Source: Hyphomonadaceae bacterium
Lineage (GTDB): Bacteria; Pseudomonadota; Alphaproteobacteria; Caulobacterales; Aquidulcibacteraceae
Direction of reading: 5' to 3'
Assembly (NCBI GenBank): GCA_019636095.1
Contig: JAHBYF010000009.1
Span: forward strand, 62,001 to 126,000
DNA length: 64,000 nucleotides
Shown here one piece after another: positions 45,218-54,353 of this stretch. The notes beneath the pieces were generated by a model. The model did not search any database, had not been told where the DNA came from, and worked only from the letters and a program-made list of their open reading frames with translations. The translations under genes and the position numbers were made by a program. Numbering within the stretch: position 1 is the stretch's first letter; each line of letters begins with the position of its first letter.

Positions 45218-45847
45218 ATGCCCCCATTGTCGCCGCCCGCCTGGCTGCCGCTCGCAACTCTCCTCCTGATCATCGCCGTATCGGCGTTGCGGGTGATGGG
45301 CGTCGAGCGGGATCACAAGGTCAAGGCGTTCAGTTTCGGCCGTCATGCAGAGCTCCAGAGTGTTGCGAAGCGCAACTGGAAGATCGCCGTAGCGCTGGCG
45401 CTGATCTTCGCCGCGTCGGCATGGCTGGCGCCCGGTTGGGAGGCACTGCTTGGGCGGCCGGACTGGGCAGGTCTCGCGCCGCTGCGGTGGACGTCGGCGG
45501 TGATGTTTATGGGCTCCGCGCTGCTTATCGCAGCCGCCCAAATTCAGATGGGCGCATCCTGGCGCATCGGCGTGCCGGAAGATGGCCCTGGGCCGTTGGT
45601 GGCGCACGGACTGTTTCGCTGGTCCCGCAATCCGATATTTGTCGGCATGATCGGCGCGGTGCTCGCGCTATTCCTGTGCTCGCCGCACATCGGAACCGCC
45701 GCAGTGCTTGCCGCAACATGGACTTTGGCGCTTGTTCAGGTCCGCATTGAGGAAGAAGCCCTGCGCGAGAAACACGGTGAAGCTTATGAACGTTATGCTG
45801 CGCAGGTAGGTCGCTGGTTCGGTCGACGCAGCGCGATCAGGTCATGA
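45218..45847 (+). CDS. Isoprenylcysteine carboxyl methyltransferase-like membrane protein
   Basis: A 209-residue membrane protein with four to five helices; the C-terminal part has LVAHGLFRWSRNPIFVGM (about 126-143) and EEALREKHGEAYERYAAQVGRW (about 176-197), the SAM- and lipid-binding motifs of the bacterial ICMT/PEMT-like methyltransferases. Eukaryotic ICMT methylates prenylated cysteines; bacterial substrates are mostly unknown. It is the first gene behind the MerR-type promoter, with GAGGT 5 bases before ATG 45218, and heads the operon with an SRPBCC-like protein, a SAM methyltransferase and a CDF pump. A metal-linked lipid or thiol methylation is inference. Confidence 0.85.
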   Translation: MPPLSPPAWLPLATLLLIIAVSALRVMGVERDHKVKAFSFGRHAELQSVAKRNWKIAVALALIFAASAWLAPGWEALLGRPDWAGLAPLRWTSAVMFMGSALLIAAAQIQMGASWRIGVPEDGPGPLVAHGLFRWSRNPIFVGMIGAVLALFLCSPHIGTAAVLAATWTLALVQVRIEEEALREKHGEAYERYAAQVGRWFGRRSAIRS

Positions 45848-45857
45848 GCGACTTCGC

Positions 45858-46322
45858 ATGACAATCGTTGACATCTCGACTCGCCTTGACGCGAACCACG
45901 ACGAAGTTTGGGATCACGTAACGCGATCAGCTTTACTGCACTACGTGGCGAAGGGGCTGATTTCGTTCAAACCCGAAGACCCCGCCGGCTTTCCCGAGCG
46001 CTGGCGCGCGGGCAGCTACAAGACCTGGATGTCGTGGCTAGGCGTTCTTCCTATCGGGTGGCAAGTTATCAGGATCGAGTATCCTCCCACACACGGTGCA
46101 AAGCGGGTGCTGCGCGACAACGGCTTTGGCCCGCTGATAAAGAAATGGGATCACCTCATCGAAGTGTCGCCGGACGCTGGCGGAACACTTTATGTCGATC
46201 GCGTCGCAATCGACGCAGGTTTGCTCGCCCCGTTGGTGGCGCTCTTTGCGCATCACTTTTACAAGCATCGCCAACGGCGATGGCGCACCCTGGTGGCGCT
46301 GGGCTTCGACTATGCATCCTAG
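45858..46322 (+). CDS. SRPBCC-like protein
   Basis: A 154-residue protein without signal peptide. The N-terminal ISTRLDANHDEVWDHVTRS, the central strand-rich part (VIRIEYPPTHGAKRVLRDN, KWDHLIEVSPDAGGTLYVDRVAIDAG) and a C-terminal helix (LVALFAHHFYKHRQRRWRTLV) are typical of the START/SRPBCC ligand-binding fold. These proteins bind lipids or other hydrophobic ligands. It begins 10 bases after the ICMT-like gene and overlaps the methyltransferase start by 11 bases. A role as lipid carrier for the neighbouring methyltransferases is possible but inferred. Confidence 0.75.
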   Translation: MTIVDISTRLDANHDEVWDHVTRSALLHYVAKGLISFKPEDPAGFPERWRAGSYKTWMSWLGVLPIGWQVIRIEYPPTHGAKRVLRDNGFGPLIKKWDHLIEVSPDAGGTLYVDRVAIDAGLLAPLVALFAHHFYKHRQRRWRTLVALGFDYAS

Positions 46323-46995
46323 ATCCGCTCGGTCATCCTCGGAAAATGGTTTCACGCCGGCGCTTGGCCACGCGGCGCTGACGCCGCTCTACGACGCCGC
46401 CATCGCGCTTATGACGCGTGAAGGGCGCTGGCGGCGCGCGCTTCTGCAGCAGGTCGCGCCCCGGGATGGCGACACCATTCTCGACGTCGGCTGCGGCACG
46501 GGTACGTTCGCGCTGATGTTGAAGTGCGCCGCGCCCAATGCGCGCATCATCGGTCTTGATCCCGATCCCGTCGTGCTCGCACGCGCCGCAGCAAAGGCGA
46601 GCCGCGCCGGCCTCGATGTGGAATTTGTGCAAGGCTTCGCGCGCGACGCGGCGCGCGCTGCAGGAAGCCGCGTCAACAAGATCGTCTCAAGTCTCGTCTT
46701 CCACCAAACGCCAATGAACGAAAAGCGCGCTGGCCTTGAAGCCGTCCATGCAGCACTGGCGCATTCTGGGCAATTGCACATCGCCGATTACGGTTTGCAG
46801 CGCACGCCGTTGATGCGCGCGCTGTTCAAGCAGATTCAACGCTTGGACGGTTTCGAGAATACGACGCCGAATGCGCGCGGCGTCTTGCCAGCGCTCATGG
46901 GCGAAGCGGGCTTCACCGCTGTCGAGGAGCGGGCCGTCATTCCAACGCCAACGGGATCGCTTTCGCTCTATTTCGCGCGGCGGGGGGACATCTGA
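46312..46995 (+). CDS. SAM-dependent methyltransferase, recurring family (copy 2)
   Basis: A 227-residue class I methyltransferase: LYDAAIALMTREGRWRRALL (about 28-47), ILDVGCGTGTFALML (about 60), GLDPDPVVLARA (about 83), SLVFHQTPMNEKRAG (about 126) and LHIADYGLQRTPLMRALFKQIQRLDGFENT (about 152-181). It is closely similar along its length to the protein at 62855 and more distantly to that at 24129. ATG 46312 lies within the end of the SRPBCC-like gene; the last base of this gene is the first of the CDF ATG-overlapping region. The substrate is unknown; a UbiE-like small molecule or lipid is plausible. Confidence 0.88.
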   Translation: MHPRSARSSSENGFTPALGHAALTPLYDAAIALMTREGRWRRALLQQVAPRDGDTILDVGCGTGTFALMLKCAAPNARIIGLDPDPVVLARAAAKASRAGLDVEFVQGFARDAARAAGSRVNKIVSSLVFHQTPMNEKRAGLEAVHAALAHSGQLHIADYGLQRTPLMRALFKQIQRLDGFENTTPNARGVLPALMGEAGFTAVEERAVIPTPTGSLSLYFARRGDI

Positions 46996-47615
46996 TGTCC
47001 GAAGCGTGTTGCGGCAAAGTGAACTCTGCGCACATCGACGCCGAGACGCGGCGCACCCTCTGGATCGTACTGATCGCCAACGCGTCGATGTTTGTGGTGG
47101 AAACGATTGGCGGGCACGCGGTCGGATCGCTTGCGCTGCAAGCCGACGCGCTCGATTTCGCCGCCGATGCGGCGACCTATGGTGTGACGCTTTGGGCGAT
47201 TGGGCGCGCGGCGCATGTGCGCACGAGGGCAGCACTTATTAAGAGCGCGGCGATGCTCGCCATGGGCGCCTTCATCTTCGCCATGGCGGTTGTGAGACTT
47301 CTCTCGCCCGCGCCGCCGGAGGCCGCGCCCATGGGACTTATCGGCGCCCTCGCCTTAGCGGTGAATCTTGGCGCCGTTATAATGTTACTTCGTTTCCGGA
47401 AGAGCGACGCCAATCTCCGTTCGGTGTGGCTTTGCTCGCGCAACGATGCGTTCGGCAACATTTTAGTCATACTCGCAGCAGGTGCGACGGCTGCGACACG
47501 ATCACCATGGCCTGACTTTTCTGTTGGCGTGATTATGTGTTTACTGTTCGTCAGTGGGTCATGGGCCGTATATAGGCAGGCTCGCCGCGAATCTGCTGCG
47601 GCTATTCAGAGGTGA
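46995..47615 (+). CDS. Cation diffusion facilitator (CDF) with DxxxD/CxxxD site
   Basis: A 206-residue CDF transporter with six membrane segments and hardly any cytoplasmic C-terminal domain. The TM2 site reads ALQADALDFAADA, giving Asp-x3-Asp where CzcD has His-x3-Asp; TM5 reads WLCSRNDAFGN, giving Cys-x3-Asp where CzcD has His-x3-Asp. The N-terminus has a Cys pair (EACCG). It should export a divalent metal in exchange for protons. The cysteine suggests a softer ion such as cadmium or lead, an inference. It starts in the stop of the methyltransferase gene. Confidence 0.88.
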   Translation: MSEACCGKVNSAHIDAETRRTLWIVLIANASMFVVETIGGHAVGSLALQADALDFAADAATYGVTLWAIGRAAHVRTRAALIKSAAMLAMGAFIFAMAVVRLLSPAPPEAAPMGLIGALALAVNLGAVIMLLRFRKSDANLRSVWLCSRNDAFGNILVILAAGATAATRSPWPDFSVGVIMCLLFVSGSWAVYRQARRESAAAIQR

Positions 47616-48004
47616 AGCGCGTGCGGGCTTCGAGCGACATGAACTGGAGGCGCTGGGTGGCGATGCTTTGCATCGCCCTCCTCGGCTTCATCATGCTCGA
47701 AGAAGCCTCACCCGCTCACGCCGCCGCCGACAACGCCCAAGCTGGCATCACTTTTCTATTGGCCGACGCTGAAGGCGCGGCTGTCGAATCCGCGGGCGGC
47801 GGCGAACAGACGCCCGCAAGCCCTGCGCAACCGCAGCATCATTGCTGCGCCGCCCATTGCAACGGCATGACCCCAGCGCTCGCGAGCAGCGTCGTCACCG
47901 CGCAAGTCATGTTGCGTGTCGCCGCTCCGCGCAGCACGCACGGCGCGCCCACAGGCGCGCCAAACGGGCTCGAGCGGCCACCAAAAGCCACAGCGATCGT
48001 CTAA
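47612..48004 (+). CDS. Small secreted protein with Cys/His cluster, unknown
   Basis: A 130-residue protein, or 121 if it starts at ATG 47639. A signal peptide (RRWVAMLCIALLGFIMLEEASPAHA) precedes a mature part with QPQHHCCAAHCNG (about 79-91), a compact His/Cys cluster likely to bind soft metal, and a basic Pro-rich end. GTG 47612 overlaps the CDF stop codon (GTGA), which suggests coupled translation; ATG 47639 would start the signal peptide more tightly. It sits between the CDF and the Czc-like pump. I do not recognise a named family. Confidence 0.65.
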   Translation: MKRVRASSDMNWRRWVAMLCIALLGFIMLEEASPAHAAADNAQAGITFLLADAEGAAVESAGGGEQTPASPAQPQHHCCAAHCNGMTPALASSVVTAQVMLRVAAPRSTHGAPTGAPNGLERPPKATAIV

Positions 48005-48060
48005 AAACGCGCTGCGGAATGATCTGCGGCGCGTGACCCTTCACGCATCGCGGACTTTTC

Positions 48061-49371
48061 ATGCTCGATTCACACCGTTCAAGACGGCGTTCGGCGCGCA
48101 TTCTGCGCTACGTCGCCACTGCCTCCCTCAGCGCGATCGCCGCGCCTTTGATTGCCACGCCGGCGCTCGCCCAGGAGCGCACGCCGCTAACGATGCAGAG
48201 CGCGATCGAACGCGCGCTTCAATCCGATCCGGGCGTAAGCGCTGCGGGCGCTGGCGTCGACGCGGCGCAAGGCGGTCTCCGGCAAGCGCGCGTGCGGCCG
48301 AACCCCACGCTCGACGCGGAAGTTGAAAATTTCAACGGCCGCGGCGACCTCCGGGGTTTTAGCGGCGCTGAAACAACCTTTTCGCTTTCGCAAGAGGTCG
48401 AGTTAGGTGGCCGCCGCGGCGCACGCATCCGCCTTGCTGACCGGGAATTGCACGGCGCCGAACTGGACCGGATTCTACGCGGGCTAGATCTCGCGCGCGA
48501 TGTTCAGACCGCTTATTATGATGCTCTCGCCGCCCAAGAGCTCGTCACCATCGCTGAGGAGCGATTGGCCACTGCGCAGGCGCTAAGCGTTTCGGTTGCG
48601 CGCCGGGTCGCCGCCGCCCGCGACCCGTTGATGGCGGGCGCCCGGGCCGAAGCGGGTCTCTCGGAAGCACGCATCGCGCTCACCCGCGCACAAGCGGAAG
48701 CCGCCACCGCGCGCGCCAGACTGGCGTCTTACTTTGGCGGCGACGATGGCTTCAGCCTGATCGCTGCCGATTTCGCCCTGCCGCAGGCGCGTGATCACGA
48801 ACACGACGCGTTGGGCGATGCGAGCCCCGATATCGCGCGGCTGGCGGCGGAGCGCGACCGGTCAGGGGCGGCGCTCAGCGTTGAGCGGTCGCTCTCCTGG
48901 CAGAATCCCACACTCAGTCTTGGCTATAGAAGGTTCGAGGATCGCGACGGCGAAGGCGCGCTGGTCGCCGGCGTGTCGATCCCGCTTGGCGTGTTCGACC
49001 GCAATCAAGGCTCGGTCGCGCGCGCCCGCGCCGAGCAGCGGCGCGCGGAACTGGAGCTGGAAGCGGGACGGCGCACGCTTTCGCGGGAATATGCAGCGCT
49101 TGAACGCGCAATCGCGACCGATGCGGCCGCGGTGCAATCGACCGAACAGGATGTCATCCCGCAAGCCGAACGCGCGCTCTCTCTGGCGCAAGACGGCTAC
49201 AATCGCGGCGCCTTCTCCTATCTCGACGTCCTCGACGCTCAGCGCGCGCTCTCTGACGCGCGCCAAGCGCGCGTCGAAGCCTTGCGTTCTTTCCACAACA
49301 ACGAGGCAGCACTTGACCGCCTCACGGCGCGCTTCGGGGAAGCGCTGCCCTTCGAGGAGCAACACCAATGA
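48061..49371 (+). CDS. czcC: CzcC-like outer-membrane efflux protein (TolC family)
   Basis: A 436-residue TolC-family protein with a signal region (about 14-38, ending ATPALAQ) and the duplicated helical-barrel plan: LTMQSAIERALQSDPGVSAAGAG at the start, RVRPNPTLDAEVENF, FSLSQEVELGGRRGARI, NPTLSLGYRRFEDRDGEGALVAGVSIPLGVFDRN and a final QDGYNRGAFSYLDVLDAQRAL. The motifs ELGGRR and SIPLGVFDRN are typical of CzcC. It is the exit duct of the CzcCBA-type pump and overlaps the adaptor gene by 4 bases. Confidence 0.92.
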   Translation: MLDSHRSRRRSARILRYVATASLSAIAAPLIATPALAQERTPLTMQSAIERALQSDPGVSAAGAGVDAAQGGLRQARVRPNPTLDAEVENFNGRGDLRGFSGAETTFSLSQEVELGGRRGARIRLADRELHGAELDRILRGLDLARDVQTAYYDALAAQELVTIAEERLATAQALSVSVARRVAAARDPLMAGARAEAGLSEARIALTRAQAEAATARARLASYFGGDDGFSLIAADFALPQARDHEHDALGDASPDIARLAAERDRSGAALSVERSLSWQNPTLSLGYRRFEDRDGEGALVAGVSIPLGVFDRNQGSVARARAEQRRAELELEAGRRTLSREYAALERAIATDAAAVQSTEQDVIPQAERALSLAQDGYNRGAFSYLDVLDAQRALSDARQARVEALRSFHNNEAALDRLTARFGEALPFEEQHQ

Positions 49372-50375
49372 ACACCTTCAGAATGAAGTCTGCCGCGCTC
49401 GCCCCTATCGCGCTCGTTCTAGCGCTTGGTCTCGCCGGTTGTGGCGCGGGCGAGGCGGAATCCGAACAGCCCGCCGCCGAGGCTGGCCACGAGGAAGGTG
49501 AAGAAGCCCATGAAGAAGGCGAAGAAGGTCACGCCCAAGGCGAGGAAGGCAGCGGCGAACGCGTCACTATTCCAGTCGAGGCGGCAGAGACCTCCGGCAT
49601 TGTCGTCGCGACCGCAGGTCCTGGCGCCATCGAAGAAACACTCAATCTCACCGGACGCATCATGCTCCAGCCTTCGGCGCGCGCTGAAGTGCATGCGCCT
49701 TATCCGGGGCCGGTGCGCGCGGTGCTGCGCAATGTCGGCGACAGCGTCCGGCGCGGGGAAACTTTGGCGCGGGTTGAAAGCGCCGAAAGCCTTCAGACTT
49801 ACGGCGTCGCCACGCCGATCGCGGGCGTGGTGCTCGACCGGCAAACCAATATTGGCGACGTGACCAGCGATCAGCCGCTCTTCGTGGTCGGCGATCTTTC
49901 GCGCTTGCAGGCCGAACTCAACGTCGCCACCCGTGACATCGGGCGTATCAGCGCTGGGCAACGCGTCTTCATCACCGGTCTCGATGGAGCCACACGCGTC
50001 GAAGCTCAGATTGCGAGCGTGCTGCCAACCGCGGACGCACACAGCCAAACGCTGATCGCGCGCGCGCCGCTGACGGCCGCGCAAGGCTCGTCGCTGCGTC
50101 CCGGCATGGCCGTGCGCGGCGCGGTGGTGACGGCCGCACAACAAGCGGCCGTCGCGGTGCCGCGTGACGCGGTGCAGACGGTCGAAGGCAGGAGCGTCAT
50201 TTTCGTGCGCGTGTCCGCAGACACGTACGAAGCGCGGCCGGTCACGCTTGGACGAACCGGCGCGACGCAAGTTGAGATTCTCTCGGGCCTCGCCGCCGGC
50301 GAAGCCTACGTCTCCGAAAACGCCTTCTTGGTGAAGGCCGAGATCGGCAAGGGCTCCGCCTCGCACGACCACTGA
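49368..50375 (+). CDS. czcB: CzcB-like periplasmic adaptor with Glu/His-rich arm
   Basis: A 335-residue adaptor, a lipoprotein by its LAGC lipobox (Cys at about 25). After the lipid anchor comes an acidic arm of about 45 residues with repeats of HEEGEEA/HEEGEEG, likely to collect divalent cations. Then the usual domains follow: RAEVHAPYPGPVRAVLRNVGDSVRRGETLARVES (lipoyl hairpin start, about 104) and SLRPGMAVRGAVV (about 242). It bridges the CzcC and CzcA subunits. A 4-base overlap couples it to czcC; czcA follows after 37 bases. Confidence 0.92.
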   Translation: MNTFRMKSAALAPIALVLALGLAGCGAGEAESEQPAAEAGHEEGEEAHEEGEEGHAQGEEGSGERVTIPVEAAETSGIVVATAGPGAIEETLNLTGRIMLQPSARAEVHAPYPGPVRAVLRNVGDSVRRGETLARVESAESLQTYGVATPIAGVVLDRQTNIGDVTSDQPLFVVGDLSRLQAELNVATRDIGRISAGQRVFITGLDGATRVEAQIASVLPTADAHSQTLIARAPLTAAQGSSLRPGMAVRGAVVTAAQQAAVAVPRDAVQTVEGRSVIFVRVSADTYEARPVTLGRTGATQVEILSGLAAGEAYVSENAFLVKAEIGKGSASHDH

Positions 50376-50412
50376 GACCGCCCCTCTTCAATCCCGACCG
50401 GATCCTGCACAC

Positions 50413-53400
50413 ATGATCAGCCGCCTTATCGAACTCGCCGTCAGAGCCCGCTGGGCCGTCATGGCGATCGTCCTCATCGTCGCCGGCATCGGCGTCTACA
50501 ACATCATGCGTCTGCCGATCGACGCGGTCCCCGACATCACCAACCGGCAGGTGCAGATCAATACGGTCGCGCCGTCGTTCGGTCCCCTCGATGTCGAGCG
50601 GCTGGTCACCTATCCGGTCGAAACCGCGATGTCCGGCATCGTGGGATTGCAGAACACGCGCTCGATCTCGCGCAACGGCTTCAGTCAGGTCACCGTCGTT
50701 TTCAACGACAATGTCGATATCTATTTTGCCCGCCAGCAAGTGGCTGAGCGGCTGACGCAGGCGCGCGAGAGCTTGCCCGAAGGCGTCGAGCCGCAGATGG
50801 GGCCGATCTCAACCGGCCTTGGCGAAGTCCTGATGTGGACGGTGCATTATGCCGATCCCAACGCTGAAGGCGCGCGCGTTGAAGCGGGCCAGCCCGGCTG
50901 GCAGCCCGATGGCGCCTATCTCACGGTCGAGGGCGAGCGCCTCACCGATCCGGTGGCGCAGGCGGGATATCTGCGCACGATCCAGGATTGGATGATCCGG
51001 CCGCAAATGCGTTCGGTGCCAAGCGTCGCGGGCATCGATTCGATCGGCGGCTACGAAAAGCAATACGTCGTCGAACCGGATGCTGGCGCGCTCTCCGCCT
51101 ACGGCATCTCCTTTTCCGAACTGGCCGAAGCGCTCGATCGCGCCAATCTTTCCGTCGGCGCAAACTTCATCCAGCAAGGCGGCGAGTCGTTCCTGGTGCG
51201 CGCCGATGCGCGCATCCGCACGCTTGAAGAAATTTCCGAGGCCGTCGTCGCCACCCGCGACGGCGTGCCGATCACTGTGCGCGACGTCGCCAATGTGAGC
51301 GTCGGCGGCGATCTGCGCACGGGCGCGGCCACCTCCGGCGGACGCGAGGTCGTCGTCGGCACCGTGCTCATGATCACCGGCGGCAACAGCCGCACCGTCG
51401 CCGCGGCCGCCGCCGAGCGGCTTGAGCAGATCACGCAGACTTTGCCGCCCGGCATCGTCGCGGAAGTCGTTTATGACCGCTCCAAGCTTGTGAACGCCAC
51501 CATCGCCACGGTCGAGCGCAATTTGGCCGAAGGCGCGTTGCTTGTCGCGGTGGTGCTATTTCTGCTGCTCGGCAACGTGCGCGCCGCGGTCATCGCCACC
51601 CTCATCATCCCGCTCTCGATGCTGATGACATCGATCGGCATGAACTTCTTCGGCGTGTCCGGCAATCTCATGAGCCTCGGCGCGCTCGATTTCGGTCTCA
51701 TCGTCGATGGGTCCGTCATCATCATCGAGAATTGTCTGAGGCGCTTGTCCGAGAGACAACATCACGAAGGCCGCCTCCTCACGCTGCAAGAGCGCCTTCA
51801 CGAAACGATGGAAGCGAGCCGCGAGATGATCAAACCGACCATCTTCGGTCAGATGATCATCTTCCTCGTCTTCGCGCCCTTGCTCACTTTCTCGGGCGTC
51901 GAAGGCAAGATGTTCTCGCCGATGGCGATCACGTTGATGCTGGCCTTGGCCGCGGCTTTCATCCTGTCGCTGACCTTTGTGCCGGCGATGGTCGCCCTCC
52001 TCATTCGCGGCAAAGTCGCCGAAAAGGAAGTCAAGGCGATCGAGATCGCGCGCAACCGCTATGAGCCGGGCCTCGATTATTCGCTCCGGAAGCCCAAGAC
52101 GGTGATCGCCGCGGGCGTGGCGATCTTCGCTCTCGCGGGCGCGCTCTTCTTCACACTCGGACGCGAGTTCATTCCCCAGCTCGACGAACAGGACATCGCC
52201 ATTCAAGCGGTGCGCATCCCGTCAACTTCGCTGCAGCAATCGACCGCCATGCAGGCGCGCGTGGAACAGATCATCTCCGAGTTTCCGGAAGTCGCTTTCG
52301 TGTTCTCGAAAACAGGCACCGCGGAAGTGGCGTCAGACCCCATGCCGGTCAACATCTCGGATTCGTTCGTGATCCTGAAGCCGCGCTCGGAATGGCCGAA
52401 CCCGAACGAGCCGAAGGCTGAACTGATCGCGCGCATGGAGGCCCGTCTCTCGCAGCTCATCGGCAATTCCTACGAGTTCACCCAGCCGATCCAAATGCGG
52501 TTCAACGAACTCATCGCGGGCGTCCGCGGCGATGTCGCGATTAAGATCTATGGTGAAGATCTGACCGAGATGAGTACGGCTGCTGGGCGCATTGCGACGG
52601 TTCTGCAATCGATTGATGGCGCGGCCGACGTCAAAGTCGAACAAACCGGCGGCTTCCCGACGCTCGATGTTCGTTTCGACCGTGACGCCATCGCCCGCTA
52701 TGGGCTCTCATTGCAGGACGTCACCGACACCGTGGCGACGGCGATGGGCGGACGCGAAGCGGGGCTCGTCTTTGAAGGCGATCGCCGCTTCGACGTGGTG
52801 GTTCGCCTGCCGGAAGCAGTGCGCGACGATCTCGACGCCGTCGGGGCATTGCCTGTGATGCTGCCGGAAACCGAGAACGGACCTCGCGCCTCCATTCCAT
52901 TGCGCGAAGTCGCGACCTTCACATTTTCGGAGGGCCTCAATCAGGTCAGCCGCGAAAACGGCAGCCGCCGCGTCGTCGTGCAAGCAAACGTGCGCGGGCG
53001 CGATCTCGGCTCCTTCGTCACCGAAGCGCAGCGGCGGGTCAGCGAGGTGTCGCTGCCGACCGGAGCATATCTGGTCTGGGGCGGCCAGTTTGAGAACTTG
53101 CAATCGGCGTCGCAGCGCATGTCACTGATCGTGCCCGCGTGCTTTGTCTTGATCTTCGGCATCCTCTACATGGCGCTTGGAACCTTCCGCGCGGCCGGCG
53201 CTGTGTTCACTGCCGTGCCGCTCGCGCTCGCGGGAGGCGTGTTCACGCTTGTTCTGACCGGCATGCCGTTCTCGATCTCGGCCGCGGTTGGCTTCATCTG
53301 TCTTGCCGGTGTCGCGGTGCTGAATGGCCTCGTCGTCATGACGAGCATCAACAGCCGCCTCGACCTCGGCATGCCTGTCGACGAGGCCATCCGCGAAGGC

Positions 53401-53667
53401 ATGGTCGAGAAGTTCCGCGCGGTGTTGATGACCGGCATTGTGCCGGCCATCGGCTTTGTGCCGATGGCGATCGCGCACGGCACCGGCGCTGAAGTGCAAA
53501 AGCCTCTGGCCACCGTCGTCATCGGCGGCCTCATCACCGCAACGCTGCTCACGCTCTTTGTGCTGCCCGCGATCTGCCGGCTGATGCTAAAGAGCGGCCA
53601 TCGCGCGCGCGATGGCGAAATGCCCACGGCCTATTCGGGCGCCCCTGCCCCAGCACAGGCCGAGTGA
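50413..53667 (+). CDS. czcA: Czc-type RND heavy-metal efflux pump, inner-membrane subunit
   Basis: A 1084-residue HME-RND transporter for divalent cations (Co/Zn/Cd class). Motifs: VPDITNRQVQINTVAPSFGPLDVERLVTYPVE at about 37-68, GLGEVLMW (about 136), TM4 SLGALDFGLIVDGSVIIIENCLRRL (about 418-442, with the Asp residues that carry protons) and a C-terminal AVGFICLAGVAVLNGLVVMTSI. The DFGxIVDGxVxxxEN motif distinguishes CzcA/CnrA from CusA, whose copy at 37346 has [11 protein letters not shown]. It belongs to the long MerR-promoted operon and is followed by an AhpD-like gene. Confidence 0.95.
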   Translation: MISRLIELAVRARWAVMAIVLIVAGIGVYNIMRLPIDAVPDITNRQVQINTVAPSFGPLDVERLVTYPVETAMSGIVGLQNTRSISRNGFSQVTVVFNDNVDIYFARQQVAERLTQARESLPEGVEPQMGPISTGLGEVLMWTVHYADPNAEGARVEAGQPGWQPDGAYLTVEGERLTDPVAQAGYLRTIQDWMIRPQMRSVPSVAGIDSIGGYEKQYVVEPDAGALSAYGISFSELAEALDRANLSVGANFIQQGGESFLVRADARIRTLEEISEAVVATRDGVPITVRDVANVSVGGDLRTGAATSGGREVVVGTVLMITGGNSRTVAAAAAERLEQITQTLPPGIVAEVVYDRSKLVNATIATVERNLAEGALLVAVVLFLLLGNVRAAVIATLIIPLSMLMTSIGMNFFGVSGNLMSLGALDFGLIVDGSVIIIENCLRRLSERQHHEGRLLTLQERLHETMEASREMIKPTIFGQMIIFLVFAPLLTFSGVEGKMFSPMAITLMLALAAAFILSLTFVPAMVALLIRGKVAEKEVKAIEIARNRYEPGLDYSLRKPKTVIAAGVAIFALAGALFFTLGREFIPQLDEQDIAIQAVRIPSTSLQQSTAMQARVEQIISEFPEVAFVFSKTGTAEVASDPMPVNISDSFVILKPRSEWPNPNEPKAELIARMEARLSQLIGNSYEFTQPIQMRFNELIAGVRGDVAIKIYGEDLTEMSTAAGRIATVLQSIDGAADVKVEQTGGFPTLDVRFDRDAIARYGLSLQDVTDTVATAMGGREAGLVFEGDRRFDVVVRLPEAVRDDLDAVGALPVMLPETENGPRASIPLREVATFTFSEGLNQVSRENGSRRVVVQANVRGRDLGSFVTEAQRRVSEVSLPTGAYLVWGGQFENLQSASQRMSLIVPACFVLIFGILYMALGTFRAAGAVFTAVPLALAGGVFTLVLTGMPFSISAAVGFICLAGVAVLNGLVVMTSINSRLDLGMPVDEAIREGMVEKFRAVLMTGIVPAIGFVPMAIAHGTGAEVQKPLATVVIGGLITATLLTLFVLPAICRLMLKSGHRARDGEMPTAYSGAPAPAQAE

Positions 53668-53701
53668 GGGCTTTCGCCCCATCGAAAGGAAGGACTGAGC
53701 C

Positions 53702-54232
53702 ATGTCCATCGACGCGCTGCTTGAACACACGGTAGGGTACGCCGCCGACCAGAAGCGCAATCTCGCTGCGTTGATCGCGGCGCCTGGCCTCACCGAACAG
53801 CAGAAGTGGGGCTGCTTGCTCGCCTGCGCGTACGCAACGCAGTCTCAACCCCTGATCAAGGCGATGGAGATGGAAACCACGATAAGGCTCGCGCCTGTCG
53901 CACGGCTCGCCGCAAAATCCGCCGCCACGGTCATGGCTATGAACACCGTCTACTACACAGCCATAAACTTGCTTTCGAACCACGATTACCGCAGGCAGCC
54001 GGCGGGCCTCGACATGACAGCACTAGGCCAGTCAGATGTCGACAAGATCGACTTCGAACTCTGGGCCTTCGCAGTCTCCGCGATTTACCAATGCGGGCCC
54101 TGCCTCAATGCGCATGAGGCTGAGCTGCACAAGCGCAACGTTCCGATCGACCACATTCAGACCGCACTGCGCATTGCGGCACTCGTTAACGCCCTCGCGC
54201 AGATCCTCAGCATCGAAGAAGCGTTAGCGTGA
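53702..54232 (+). CDS. AhpD-like peroxidase/carboxymuconolactone decarboxylase family protein
   Basis: A 176-residue all-helical protein of the AhpD type. The active-site motif YQCGPCLNAHEAEL (about 136-149) holds the CxxC pair and the downstream His of AhpD, and IQTALRIAALVNALAQIL closes the domain. AhpD reduces the adaptor of alkyl hydroperoxide reductase, and relatives act as thiol peroxidases. It begins 34 bases after czcA with AAGGAAGGACTGAGCC upstream, so it may be co-expressed to deal with oxidative damage under metal stress. No ahpC is visible nearby. Confidence 0.88.
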   Translation: MSIDALLEHTVGYAADQKRNLAALIAAPGLTEQQKWGCLLACAYATQSQPLIKAMEMETTIRLAPVARLAAKSAATVMAMNTVYYTAINLLSNHDYRRQPAGLDMTALGQSDVDKIDFELWAFAVSAIYQCGPCLNAHEAELHKRNVPIDHIQTALRIAALVNALAQILSIEEALA

Positions 54233-54353
54233 GCTGCGCCTTAATTAAGAAGGACCGGATTGCCTTTCAGCAATTGTGGTCCGCGCGAGCTGACGATAAC
54301 GCAAGTGCGCAATCATTTGGCCGCCGCCGCAAACGTGAGGAGCGCGCAAGGCT

